Origin: Roseateles hydrophilus
GTDB taxonomy: Bacteria; Pseudomonadota; Gammaproteobacteria; Burkholderiales; Burkholderiaceae_C
Direction of reading: 5' to 3'
NCBI RefSeq assembly: GCF_026712245.1
Contig: NZ_JAPPUY010000001.1
Coordinates: 868,001-932,000 of the forward strand
DNA: 64,000 bases
Positions 9,391-19,222 of the stretch are shown here, in pieces; within the stretch, counting starts at the first letter, position 1, and the number at the start of each line of letters is the position of its first letter. The notes beneath the pieces are model-generated. The model saw nothing but the letters and a program-made list of their open reading frames with translations, was not told the DNA's origin and searched no databases. The translations under genes and the position numbers were made by a program.

Positions 9391-11760
9391 ATGCACGCCA
9401 TCCGCCTGTTGCCCACCGCGCTTGCAGCGCTGACCCTGCTGGGCAGTGCTCCCGTTCTGGCCCAAGAGGCCAGCAGCCTTGAGCGTGTCACCGTCGTGGG
9501 GTCGCGCAAGTCGCTGCCTGCGGCGTCCGCCACCGAGACGCTGGTGCCGGTGGACATCTACGCCATGGGCAAAGTGGCTGAAGGTGGCGGGCAGTTCGAC
9601 CTGGCGCAGAGCCTGCAGTTCCTGTCGCCGTCGTTCAATTCGACGCGCCAGACCGGTGCGGATGGCGCCGACCTGATCGACTCCGCCGCGCTGCGCGGCC
9701 TGGGGTCGGACCAGACGCTGGTGCTCGTCAACGGCAAGCGCCGCCACACAGTGGCGCTGGTCAATCTGTTCGGCGCGCGCAACCGTGGCGCGACCGGCAC
9801 GGACATGAACTCGCTGCCGCTGCTGGCCATCGACAACGTGCAGGTGCTGCGCGATGGCGCGGCGGCGCAGTACGGCTCGGACGCCATCGCCGGCGTGCTG
9901 AACATCCAGCTGAAGAAGCGGGCGGGCTGCGAGGCCGTGGCCGGCTACGGCCAGTATTCGGCCGGCGATGGCAAGAACTATCTCGCGTCGGCCTACTGCG
10001 GCGTGAAGCTGGGCGGTGGCACCTTGGGCATCACCGGCGAATGGCAGGATCGCGGGCGCTCCAACCGCAACGACCCGAACGACGAGAACGTGGGCCCGCG
10101 CACCATCGGTGACACCGCGGTCAAGAACAAGACCGTCTACCTGAACGGCGAGTTCCCGCTGGCGGGCGACAACAAGGTCTACTTGACGGCCGGCGCCCAA
10201 GACCGCGACGCGTCATCGGGCGCCTGGTCGCGCGGCGGCGTGGGCTCGGGCGACATCCCCAGCCGCAACTCGGCCGCGATGTACCCGAACGGTTTCGTTC
10301 CCTTCATCAACGGCGACGTGAAGGACCGCTACGTCATCGTCGGCTGGAAGTCGAGCGTCGCCGGCTGGGACACCGACCTGTCGCAGACCTATGGCGCCAA
10401 CAAGATGCGCTACAACATCAGCAACACGCTGAACGCGTCCATCGCCAACAAGGACTTGGCTGGGGGCGGCAAGGGGATCAGCCCGACGAGTTTTGATGCC
10501 GGCGGCTTCGGCTTCAGCCAGGCGACGACCAACCTCGATGTCAGCCGCTACTTCCCCGATCTGCTGGGCGGCAGCAACATCGCCTTCGGCGCCGAGTACC
10601 GCCGCGAGAAGTACGACATCGTGGCCGGCGAGCCGGGCTCCTACGTCGATGCCGACGGCGTCGGCCAAGGCGGCAACGCCGGCAGCCAGGGCTTTCCAGG
10701 CTTCCAGCCGGGCGACGCCACCAACAAGCGCCGCAGCAGTCAGGCGCTGTACGCTGACTGGGAGGCCACGCTCACCCCTTCGCTGACCGTGGATGCGGCG
10801 CTGCGCGCGGAGCATTACAGCGACTTCGGCTCCACGACGACGGCCAAGCTGGCCGGCAGCTACAGCCTCAGCAAGGCACTGCTGCTGCGTGGAGCGGCCA
10901 GCACCGGCTTCCGCGCGCCCAGCCTGCAGCAACTCTATTTCTCGTCCACCTTCACCGACTTCATCAGCGGCCAACCGCTGGACGTCGTGCTCGCGCCCAA
11001 CGGCAGCAAGATCAGCAATGCCGCCGGGGTGCCGGCGCTGAAGCAGGAGAAGTCCAAGAACCTGTCAGTGGGCTTCACGTTCAAGCCCGGCAGCGACACC
11101 GCCATCACGGCAGACCTGTACCAGATCAATATCCGGGATCGCATCGTGCTTTCGGGCCGCTTCGATGCCGACAACTACCCGGCCTTGGGCGCCATCCTGC
11201 AGGGGCTGGGCGTCGGCCAGGCGCAGTTCTTCGTCAATTCCGTCAACACGCGCACCCGCGGGCTGGATGTGACGGCGTCCACCCGCGCCAAGCTCGGCGA
11301 CGGCCAGTTGAGCACCTTCCTGGCGCTCAATGTCAGCCGGACCACGGTGTCGGGCATCAACGCGCCGGCCTCGCTGAAGGGATTCGAGGACGTGCTGCTG
11401 TCGACGCGCGAGCGCCTGTTCATCGAGGAGGCCGGTCCGCGCGCCAAGGGTACGTTGGGCGTCGAGTACAGCCGCGGTGCCTGGACGGGCGAGGCCAAGC
11501 TCATCCACTTCGGCAAGCAGACCCAGGGTGGGTTCAGCGACGGCGTGCTGCTGAAGTACAAGCCCAAGACCTCGATGGACCTGGGCGCCACCTGGCAGGC
11601 CACACCCGCCCTGAAGCTCAGCGTGGGCGGCAACAACGTGTTCAACGTGAAGCCGACGCGCCAGGACCCGTTCGAGACCGACAACGGCTTCTACTACGAC
11701 AGCGTGCAGTTCGGCCTGAATGGCGCCTCGTACTACGCACGGGCGCACTACCGCTTCTGA
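9391..11760 (+). CDS. TonB-dependent outer membrane receptor
   Basis: This 789-residue protein is an energised outer membrane gate for a large nutrient. A signal peptide ends near VLAQE. The TonB-box region (ERVTVVGSR) and the plug domain follow (LRGLGSDQTLVLVNGKRRH, VLRDGAAAQYGSDAIAGVLNIQLKK). The beta-barrel ends in the typical aromatic terminus YARAHYRF. The ATG at 9391 gives a proper signal peptide; the reading frame is open further upstream, but that part looks noncoding. No ligand-defining neighbour is present, and iron chelates, cobalamin and carbohydrates all remain possible. A possible structured leader precedes it. Confidence 0.9.
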   Translation: MHAIRLLPTALAALTLLGSAPVLAQEASSLERVTVVGSRKSLPAASATETLVPVDIYAMGKVAEGGGQFDLAQSLQFLSPSFNSTRQTGADGADLIDSAALRGLGSDQTLVLVNGKRRHTVALVNLFGARNRGATGTDMNSLPLLAIDNVQVLRDGAAAQYGSDAIAGVLNIQLKKRAGCEAVAGYGQYSAGDGKNYLASAYCGVKLGGGTLGITGEWQDRGRSNRNDPNDENVGPRTIGDTAVKNKTVYLNGEFPLAGDNKVYLTAGAQDRDASSGAWSRGGVGSGDIPSRNSAAMYPNGFVPFINGDVKDRYVIVGWKSSVAGWDTDLSQTYGANKMRYNISNTLNASIANKDLAGGGKGISPTSFDAGGFGFSQATTNLDVSRYFPDLLGGSNIAFGAEYRREKYDIVAGEPGSYVDADGVGQGGNAGSQGFPGFQPGDATNKRRSSQALYADWEATLTPSLTVDAALRAEHYSDFGSTTTAKLAGSYSLSKALLLRGAASTGFRAPSLQQLYFSSTFTDFISGQPLDVVLAPNGSKISNAAGVPALKQEKSKNLSVGFTFKPGSDTAITADLYQINIRDRIVLSGRFDADNYPALGAILQGLGVGQAQFFVNSVNTRTRGLDVTASTRAKLGDGQLSTFLALNVSRTTVSGINAPASLKGFEDVLLSTRERLFIEEAGPRAKGTLGVEYSRGAWTGEAKLIHFGKQTQGGFSDGVLLKYKPKTSMDLGATWQATPALKLSVGGNNVFNVKPTRQDPFETDNGFYYDSVQFGLNGASYYARAHYRF

Positions 11761-11784
11761 CGCACTCAGGGACAATCCGGGCGA

Positions 11785-12387
11785 ATGGACCACAGTTTTC
11801 TTTCCGCCCTGATCCTGCTGCTGCTCGTGCTTGACCCGCTGGGCAGCCTTCCCATCTTCATCCCCATCATGCGCGGCGTGCCCAAGGAGCGGCGCACGCG
11901 CGTGGCCGTGCGCGAGGTGGGCATCGCTTTCAGCGTGCTGTTCGCCTTCATGTTCCTCGGCGAAGGTTTTCTGCGGGTGATGCACCTGTCCGAGCGTTCG
12001 CTGGAAGTGGCAGGCGGGGTGATCCTGATGATCATCGCCATCCGCATGATCTTCGGTGGCTCGCCGGAGTCGGCCTATGGGTTGGAGGCGGGGAAGGAGC
12101 CGCTGATCTTTCCGCTGGCCGTGCCGTTGCTGGCCGGCCCGTCGGCGATGGCGACAGTGCTGCTGCTGGCCTCGCGCCAGCCGGACCGCATCTACGAGTG
12201 GATCGGCGCGCTGGCAGCGGCCATGCTGGTGTGCGGCATCGTGCTGGTGATGGCGGACCGCATCCGCAAGCTGCTGGGCGACTCCGTCGTGTCGGCCCTG
12301 GAGAAGCTGATGGGTCTGGTGCTGACGGCCATCGCGGTGGAAATGGTGCTTGCCGGCCTGAAGCGCTACTTCGTCGGCGGACTATGA
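11785..12387 (+). CDS. MarC family integral membrane protein
   Basis: This 200-residue protein has about six hydrophobic segments and the family signature near the N-terminus (LVLDPLGSLPIF). Further matches are GGVILMIIAIRMIFGG, PLAVPLLAGPSAMATVLLL and LVLTAIAVEMVLAG. MarC/YhgN proteins are inner membrane proteins of undetermined function; the old link to multiple antibiotic resistance has not held up. The stop codon lies at the foot of a 22-bp perfect hairpin that probably ends the transcript. Confidence 0.9.
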   Translation: MDHSFLSALILLLLVLDPLGSLPIFIPIMRGVPKERRTRVAVREVGIAFSVLFAFMFLGEGFLRVMHLSERSLEVAGGVILMIIAIRMIFGGSPESAYGLEAGKEPLIFPLAVPLLAGPSAMATVLLLASRQPDRIYEWIGALAAAMLVCGIVLVMADRIRKLLGDSVVSALEKLMGLVLTAIAVEMVLAGLKRYFVGGL

Positions 12388-12436
12388 AAGTGGGGTCGGA
12401 GTCGATTTTCTGGCAAATCGACTCCGACCCCACTTT
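12387..12436. repeat. 22-bp perfect inverted repeat (REP-like hairpin)
   Basis: The arm at 12387-12408 (AAAGTGGGGTCGGAGTCG then ATTT) is matched perfectly by its complement at 12415-12436, with a 6-base loop TCTGGC. The last base of the MarC stop codon is the first base of the left arm. Closely related palindromes (GGGGTC-GAGTCGA core) are, from memory, dispersed REP-type elements in proteobacterial genomes, often mobilised by RAYT transposases. It lies between convergent genes and can act as a bidirectional terminator. Confidence 0.8.
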
Positions 12437-12453
12437 ACGAAGCCCGCACGGGC

Positions 12454-12600
12454 TTACTTGTTCTTCTTGGCTTCCTTGCCTTTGGGGATGACGCTGGTCA
12501 TCGGCGCAACGGGGCGGTCGGAGCCAGCCGTCTTGCCCTGCGGGGCGTCCTTCTTGGGCTTTTTCGCCATCTTGTTGCTGCGCTGTTCGGTATTCGCCAT
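12454..12600 (-). CDS. 48-residue lysine-rich protein of unknown function
   Basis: A small reading frame of 48 codons starts at ATG 12600 with GGAGG (rev. of 12604-12608) just upstream as a ribosome site. The peptide is highly basic: MANTEQRSNKMAKKPKK, later TSVIPKGKEAKKNK. No domain is recognised. The good ribosome site, the lysine-rich ends and the position between an acetyltransferase and terminator-like hairpins support a real gene. A short hairpin (AGCCC/GGGCT, 12441-12454) and the 22-bp palindrome follow its stop. A nucleic-acid-binding role is possible but unproven. Confidence 0.6.
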   Translation of the reverse strand: MANTEQRSNKMAKKPKKDAPQGKTAGSDRPVAPMTSVIPKGKEAKKNK

Positions 12601-12638
12601 ACGTCCTCCGGGCAAAGAGTGAATCCAGGAAATCTGAA

Positions 12639-13190
12639 CTATGCCTCAGCAAGGTAACGCGCCCGCGCGTCACTGTGCTGCCATTGCTCTGCCGTGATGT
12701 CGTAGCGCGCGCAATCCATGTCGTACCAGCGGCCCAGGCTGGTGAAGCTCATGCCCAGGCGTTGCATGACGGCGGCGGAGTCGTGGTTCTCCGGCTGGCA
12801 CACCGCACAGACGCGCTCTGGCTCCAAGGTTGCGAACGCCCAGCCCACCATGTGGCGGGCGGCCTCGCTGGCGTAGCCCTGGCCCCAGGTGTCCTGGCGG
12901 AGGCGCCAGCCGGTCTCGAGCGGTCCGGCGGGGTCGCGGTTCAGATGCTGGATGCACCCGCTGCCAAGCAGCTGACCGCTGTCCCGTGACACGAAGGCCC
13001 ACCAGGAGTACCCGAACTCCGTCCACCGCGCCTTCACGCGCTCGATCATCAGCCGCGTGTCGTCGAGGGTGTCCGGCCGGCCGGTGATGAAGCGCATCAC
13101 CACGGGGTCACGGTTGAGTTCGTGCAGGCCATCAAGATGGCAGTCGTCCAGCGGCTCCAGCCGCAGCCTGGGGGTGAGCAGCACAGTCAT
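12639..13190 (-). CDS. GNAT family N-acetyltransferase (RimJ/RimL-like)
   Basis: This 183-residue protein begins LLTPRLRLEPLDDCHLDGL, the usual start of acetyltransferases that modify N-termini or antibiotics. It contains the acetyl-CoA loop as RLRQDTWGQGYASEAARHMVGW, followed by ENHDSAAVMQRLGM. The ATG at 13190 is chosen because it fits the family; the frame stays open 27 codons upstream. The substrate is unknown. It is transcribed toward the 48-residue gene, with 38 bases between them, and may share a transcript. Confidence 0.85.
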   Translation of the reverse strand: MTVLLTPRLRLEPLDDCHLDGLHELNRDPVVMRFITGRPDTLDDTRLMIERVKARWTEFGYSWWAFVSRDSGQLLGSGCIQHLNRDPAGPLETGWRLRQDTWGQGYASEAARHMVGWAFATLEPERVCAVCQPENHDSAAVMQRLGMSFTSLGRWYDMDCARYDITAEQWQHSDARARYLAEA

Positions 13191-13268
13191 CCCACCATTC
13201 TGACGCTGCGGTCTCACGATTCGGAAGTTGCATCCCATATCGTGAAAGCGACGATTGTTGCGGCGCCG

Positions 13269-13285
13269 CATAATTTCTCATTATG
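13269..13285. promoter_or_regulatory. Inverted repeat in the aceA upstream region
   Basis: CATAAT and ATTATG flank TTCTC as a perfect 6-bp dyad inside the 249-base gap between the acetyltransferase and aceA. This gap is strikingly A+T-rich compared with the rest of the window. The site is a candidate operator or promoter element, about 155 bases before the aceA start; the regulator is unknown. Confidence 0.35.
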
Positions 13286-13439
13286 AGTAATGTGTTTTTG
13301 TGATTTGAAAAGTGCTGCGTAAGATGTTGATTTATATGGGATAAGAATTTTGTCTTGTACAAGACTTGGGGCTATGCAGCAGCCAGGGCGAGGACTAGGC
13401 TTGAGCCATCGGTTTTTGATGTTTAGCAAGGAGCCCTCC

Positions 13440-14738
<1,299 letters not shown>

Positions 14739-14788
14739 GCACACCGAGACCGTTGTATCGATCAGGGAAAGTCAACTCCCCGAGCTTT

Positions 14789-14814
14789 GGGCCCGCTGAT
14801 GCGGGCCCTTTTTT
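14789..14814 (+). terminator. Rho-independent terminator of aceA
   Basis: GGGCCCGC (14789-14796) pairs with GCGGGCCC (14801-14808) around TGAT and is followed by six T residues. It lies 50 bases after the aceA stop and also faces the convergent chemoreceptor gene. Confidence 0.9.
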
Positions 14815-14848
14815 CGTCGCGCAGGACGCCGGCCCGCACGAAGGCGCG

Positions 14849-16399
14849 TCAGCGGCCCGCGACCTGGAAGGTGCCCACGGCGCTGTTCAGCGTCGTGGCC
14901 TGTTCGCGCAGGCTCTCGGCCGCGGCGGTGGACTGTTCCACCAACGCGGCGTTTTGCTGCGTGACCTGGTCCAGCTGGCCGATGGCGAGGTTGACCTGAG
15001 CGATGCCGTCGGACTGCTCGGCCGTGGCGGTGGTGATCTCGCCCATGATGTCCTTCACGCGCTGCACGGCGCCGACGAGTTCGTCCATCGTCCGGCCCGC
15101 TTCGGCCACCAGCCGTGAGCCGGCTTCCACGCGCTCCACGCTGCTGCCGATCAGGCTCTTGATCTCCTTGGCAGCGTCGGCCGAACGGCCGGCCAGCGAG
15201 CGCACCTCGCCCGCAACGACGGCGAAACCACGGCCCTGCTCCCCGGCGCGCGCCGCTTCCACCGCGGCGTTCAGCGCCAGGATGTTGGTCTGGAAGGCGA
15301 TGCCGTCGATGACGCCGATGATGTCGGCGATCCTGCGCGAGCTGCCATTGATCTCATCCATGGTGTGCACCACCTGGGCCACCACCTCGCCGCCGCGTTG
15401 GGCGACGGTGGCCGCCGATTGCGCCAGCTGATTGGCCTGGCCGGCCGATGCGGCGGACTGCTGCACGGTGCCGGTCAGCTGCTCCATCGCGCTGGCGGTC
15501 TCTTCCAGGCTGGACGCGGCCTTCTCGGTGCGGGCGCTGAGGTCCTGATTGCCGGCTGCGATTTCCGACGACGCATTGCCGATGGACTCGGCGGTGTCGC
15601 GGATGCCGGCAATGGTGGTCGACAGCGACTCGCGCATGCGGCGCAGTGTCATCTGCAGCTGACCGATCTCGTCGGCCCGTGCCTTCATGCCCTTGCCCGA
15701 GCGCGTCAGGTCGCCATTGGCCACGCGGTCGGCCAGTTCGTTCGCAGCGGCCAGCGGCACCGTGATGCTGCGCGTGATGTGCCAGGCTGCCGCTGCGCCC
15801 AGGGCCAGCATCAGCAGCCCCAGCGCGATCAGCACGGCGCGGCTGCGCCCGGTCGCGTCATTGATGCCGAGGGCCGTCGCGTCGATGCTCTTGCGCTGGT
15901 GATCCAGGAACTCCTGCATGCGCTGCAGATACAGCTTGGAACCCGGCACGAACACCTCGGTCAACAGCTTGTCGGCGCCTTCAGCGTCGCCGTCCTTCTT
16001 CAGCTGCGTGATCTTGTCGCGCGACTCCAGGTAGACCTTGCGTGCTTCGTTGACGGCATCGAAGAGCTTCTGCTCCTCGGGTGAACTGATCATGCCCTTG
16101 AGCTTGTCCTGCAGCTCAGCCGAGGCGCGCGAGGTCTGCGCCGCATCGTCCTTGAAAAGCGCCAGCAGCGACGGATCGGCGCTCTTGGCGATGGCCATCG
16201 TGCGCCGCACGCCAGCGTTGATGTAGAGGCTCCAGTCCGAGATCAAGCGCTCCTTGGCAAGCGGCGCAGCCATCATCTGCCGGGTGGCCGTGGCGGTCGA
16301 CGTCAGTTGCCAGGACGCCAGCGCGATCACGCAGCCGGCCAGCGCCAGCACCAGCGCAAAGCCTGCGGCCAAGCGTTGGCCGATGGATAGATTGATCAT
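14849..16399 (-). CDS. Methyl-accepting chemotaxis protein
   Basis: This 516-residue receptor has two membrane segments, near residues 10-32 ([19 protein letters not shown]) and 190-210 ([18 protein letters not shown]). They enclose a helical periplasmic four-helix-bundle sensor of about 150 residues. A HAMP linker ([22 protein letters not shown]) and a cytoplasmic signalling domain follow. The hairpin tip is conserved ([20 protein letters not shown]), where CheA and CheW bind. The ATG at 16399 is chosen over an upstream extension because it begins just before the first membrane helix. The ligand is unknown and no che genes are close. Confidence 0.93.
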   Translation of the reverse strand: MINLSIGQRLAAGFALVLALAGCVIALASWQLTSTATATRQMMAAPLAKERLISDWSLYINAGVRRTMAIAKSADPSLLALFKDDAAQTSRASAELQDKLKGMISSPEEQKLFDAVNEARKVYLESRDKITQLKKDGDAEGADKLLTEVFVPGSKLYLQRMQEFLDHQRKSIDATALGINDATGRSRAVLIALGLLMLALGAAAAWHITRSITVPLAAANELADRVANGDLTRSGKGMKARADEIGQLQMTLRRMRESLSTTIAGIRDTAESIGNASSEIAAGNQDLSARTEKAASSLEETASAMEQLTGTVQQSAASAGQANQLAQSAATVAQRGGEVVAQVVHTMDEINGSSRRIADIIGVIDGIAFQTNILALNAAVEAARAGEQGRGFAVVAGEVRSLAGRSADAAKEIKSLIGSSVERVEAGSRLVAEAGRTMDELVGAVQRVKDIMGEITTATAEQSDGIAQVNLAIGQLDQVTQQNAALVEQSTAAAESLREQATTLNSAVGTFQVAGR

Positions 16400-16550
16400 G
16401 GGATTCGCCTCTTGCCTTGTTGTTTTGACGCCCTGGCCCGGCTGGGTCGGGGGCAACCGGCAATGCTAGGGCGGCGGCGCGCGGGCACGCCGATTCAAAG
16501 CGGGACTTCGATCACGCTTGCCGCGGTGAAAACGATGTCGCGGCGGCGCG

Positions 16551-17978
16551 CTATGCCGGCAGATAGCGGCGCCACATCTCGTTGGAGAAGCGCCCCTGCG
16601 GGTCGACCTCGGCCTTGAGCCGGCGCAGGCTGGCAGCCTCCGGATAGGCGGCGTTGAACTGGCGCGGCTCGGCATGCAGCTGGTAGGGCAGGTAGTACCG
16701 GCCCTCGTGCTTCAGCGCCAGCTCGATGAGCGCGCGCGTCCACACGCCCACTGCAGCCTGCGCCTGTGCGCTGGTGCCCTGCCGGTAGTACAGGACGAAG
16801 CAGAACACCTCCTCGCGGGCCCAGGGCAGGGCGCTGACGCGGTCGGCCGGTGAATGGCGGATGGAGATGTTCAGCACCTGCGCGCCGGCCCGCTGCAGCT
16901 CAGCCGCCATGGCCCGCGCGAACCCCAGGAAGTGCCGCACCGGCACGAAGTACTCCTGCAGCACATAGGTCGACACGGCGCGGCTGTGCGGCTCCAGCTC
17001 GGCCACGTCGCGGCTGGCCTCGTGGTTCAGCCACTGCACGGCGGCAGGGCGGTTCAGCAGCGGATGCACGACCGAGCGCCGCAGCGCCGTGCCGCCGGGC
17101 GCCTCGGTCAGCAGCCGGATCATGTGGCGCTCCTTCGCGTACGACTGCCGGCGCGGCACGAGCCGGGCGGTCTCGGTCAGCGGCTTGTCGTCGCCGCAGC
17201 GCCGCCACGTGACGGCGTGCGGCCGGTCGAAGGCTGGCGGCAGCAGGTCGGCGTTGTGCAGCACGGCGGCGGGGTCGGCCAAAACGTGGTCGCGGAAGTG
17301 CTCGGCGTAGGCCGTCAGCGCCAGCGGCGTGTAGCGCCGCTCGATGCGCACGTTGTCGGCCAGGTCCAGCTCCACTTCGGTGATGACGCCGACTGCGCCG
17401 TAGCCTCCGATGGCGGCGGCGAACAGCGCCGGGTTCTGCGCGGCGCTGCACTCCGCGACGCGGCCATCGGCCAGCACCAGCTGCAGCGCGCGCACCGAAT
17501 GCCCCACCGGGCCGTGGCCCACATAGCGCCCATGCGCGTTGACCGATACCGCGCCGCCGATGCTGAAGTTGGCGTAGCTCTGCATGGTCTTGACGGCCAG
17601 GCCCTGCGGGTCGAGGTGGTCCTGCAGGTCGCGCCAGCGCATGCCGGCCTGCACGCGGGCCTGGCGGCCCGGCACGTCCAGCCACAGCAGCTCGGCCATG
17701 CCCCGCATGTCCAGGTGCAGGCCGCCCACCAGGCCCACCTGGCCGCCCATGCTGAAGCGCCCGCCGCCGATGCACACCTGGCCCGGCCAGGCGGCCAGCG
17801 CCTGCACGACGTCATCGGTCGTCCGGGGCGTGGCGACGCGGGCGACCTCGACCGTGTACAGCCCCGTGACGTTGCGAACCGCCACGCTGGGTGCGCCGAG
17901 CGCACGTAGCGGCAGCGTGCCCAGCAGGCCCGCCAGCGCCAGCGCGCGCGCCAGCAACTCGCGCCGACGCCAGGCCAT
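16551..17978 (-). CDS. FAD-linked oxidoreductase, sugar-lactone/alditol oxidase-like
   Basis: This 475-residue flavoprotein carries an FAD_binding_4 (VAO-fold) domain. Visible segments are VCIGGGRFSMGGQ, VQAGMRWRDLQDHL and ANFSIGGAVSVNAHGRYVG. The end (DPQGRFSNEMWRRYLP) resembles arabinono-lactone oxidases. The position that usually holds the covalent FAD histidine (GHS) is Arg-Phe-Ser here, suggesting non-covalent flavin. The N-terminus has a twin-arginine-like start (RRRELLARALALAGLLG), hinting at export. Its ATG overlaps the stop of the upstream dehydrogenase as TGATG, so the two are translationally coupled. The substrate is not known. Confidence 0.75.
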   Translation of the reverse strand: MAWRRRELLARALALAGLLGTLPLRALGAPSVAVRNVTGLYTVEVARVATPRTTDDVVQALAAWPGQVCIGGGRFSMGGQVGLVGGLHLDMRGMAELLWLDVPGRQARVQAGMRWRDLQDHLDPQGLAVKTMQSYANFSIGGAVSVNAHGRYVGHGPVGHSVRALQLVLADGRVAECSAAQNPALFAAAIGGYGAVGVITEVELDLADNVRIERRYTPLALTAYAEHFRDHVLADPAAVLHNADLLPPAFDRPHAVTWRRCGDDKPLTETARLVPRRQSYAKERHMIRLLTEAPGGTALRRSVVHPLLNRPAAVQWLNHEASRDVAELEPHSRAVSTYVLQEYFVPVRHFLGFARAMAAELQRAGAQVLNISIRHSPADRVSALPWAREEVFCFVLYYRQGTSAQAQAAVGVWTRALIELALKHEGRYYLPYQLHAEPRQFNAAYPEAASLRRLKAEVDPQGRFSNEMWRRYLPA

Positions 17979-19117
17979 CAGCGCGAGGCGGCGAGCAGTG
18001 CGCGGTAGTCGTCGGCGCTGGCGAGGCGCGGGTTGGTCTTGTGGCAGTGATCCAGCAGTGCGCGGTCGATGATGGCGTCGTCCAGCTCGGGCGCCACGCC
18101 CATGGCCGCCAGGCCGGCGGGCAGGCCCAACCGGGCGTTCAAGGCGGTGATGGCGTCGGCCACGGCGTCGGCCGTGCCGACCGCCAGGCCCATGGCCTGT
18201 GCCAGCCGCGCGATGCGGCCGTCGCGCTGCACGCTGGCGGCCTCGGCGTTGAAGCGGATGACGGCCGGCAGGAACACCGCGTTCAGCGTGCCGTGGTGCA
18301 GCCGAGGTGCCAGGCCACCCAGTGCATGGCTCAGCGAATGCACGGCGCCCAGGCCTTTCTGGAAGGCCAGCGCGCCGTGCACGCTGGCGCACATCATGTC
18401 CAGCCGCGCGTCGCGGTCCTGGCCGTCGCGCGTGGCGCGCTCGATGCTCTGCCAGCCGCGCCGCAGCCCCTCCAGCGCAATGCCATCGGCCGGCGGGTTG
18501 AAGGCCGGTGCGAGGAAGGTCTCGATGCAGTGGGCGATGGCGTCCATGCCGGTGGCGGCCGTCAAGTGCGGCGGCAGCGCCAGCGTCAGCTCGGGGTCGC
18601 AGATGGCGGCCTTGGGGCACAGCTCCCAGTTGTGGAAACCCAGCTTGCGGCCGTCGTCGACGATGAGGATGGCGCCGCGCGCCACCTCGCTACCGGTGCC
18701 AGCCGTCGTTGGCACGGCGATGACGGGCAGCACCTTGGACGTGATGTTGACCGCGCCGCCCTCGATCGTGGCCCAGCGCTTGAGCGGCCCCTCGTGCGTG
18801 GCGGCAAGGGCCACGCCCTTGGCCAAGTCGATGCTGGAACCGCCGCCGACGGCAATCAGCCCGTCGCAGCCCGCCTCGCGCAGCTGCTCGACAGCCAGGC
18901 GCACGGCGGCCTCGGTGGGGTTGGGCGGCGTGCGGTCGAACACCGCGGGCGGTGTGGCGAAGGCGGCCAGCGCCTGGTCCAGCACGCCGGCAGCGCGCAC
19001 GCCCGCGTCGGTCACCACCAGCGGGCGGTGCATGCCCACTCGCTCGCATTCCGCGGGCAGCAGCCGGCGGGCGCCGAACTCGAGTTCGATACGGGTCAGG
19101 TACAGGATCTGGGCCAT
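17978..19117 (-). CDS. Iron-containing alcohol dehydrogenase (maleylacetate reductase-like)
   Basis: This 379-residue enzyme belongs to the group III metal-dependent alcohol dehydrogenases. It shows the NAD-binding loop GGGSSIDLAKGVAL, the family signature PTTAGTGSEVARGAI and metal ligands in MDAIAHCIE, GAVHSLSHALGG and the HHGTLNAV stretch. The N-terminus (LTRIELEFGARRLLP) resembles the maleylacetate reductase branch. It is the first gene of a two-gene unit with the FAD oxidase and is divergent from an esterase gene. The pair may oxidise an alcohol and a lactone or sugar in sequence, but that is inference. Confidence 0.88.
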   Translation of the reverse strand: MAQILYLTRIELEFGARRLLPAECERVGMHRPLVVTDAGVRAAGVLDQALAAFATPPAVFDRTPPNPTEAAVRLAVEQLREAGCDGLIAVGGGSSIDLAKGVALAATHEGPLKRWATIEGGAVNITSKVLPVIAVPTTAGTGSEVARGAILIVDDGRKLGFHNWELCPKAAICDPELTLALPPHLTAATGMDAIAHCIETFLAPAFNPPADGIALEGLRRGWQSIERATRDGQDRDARLDMMCASVHGALAFQKGLGAVHSLSHALGGLAPRLHHGTLNAVFLPAVIRFNAEAASVQRDGRIARLAQAMGLAVGTADAVADAITALNARLGLPAGLAAMGVAPELDDAIIDRALLDHCHKTNPRLASADDYRALLAASR

Positions 19118-19222
19118 GCGTGGTCTCCGCCGTGTTGACGTCATCCTAGTGCGGGTGCGCTGACGTGCGCGTCGTGCGGGCGACTCGCGCGGCGCTGCCG
19201 GCAGCCGGACAATCCGGCCTCC

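Noticed and set aside
16400-16550. Additional small gene between the chemoreceptor and the flavin oxidase
   Set aside because: No frame with a plausible start, ribosome site and coding bias was found in the 151-base gap.
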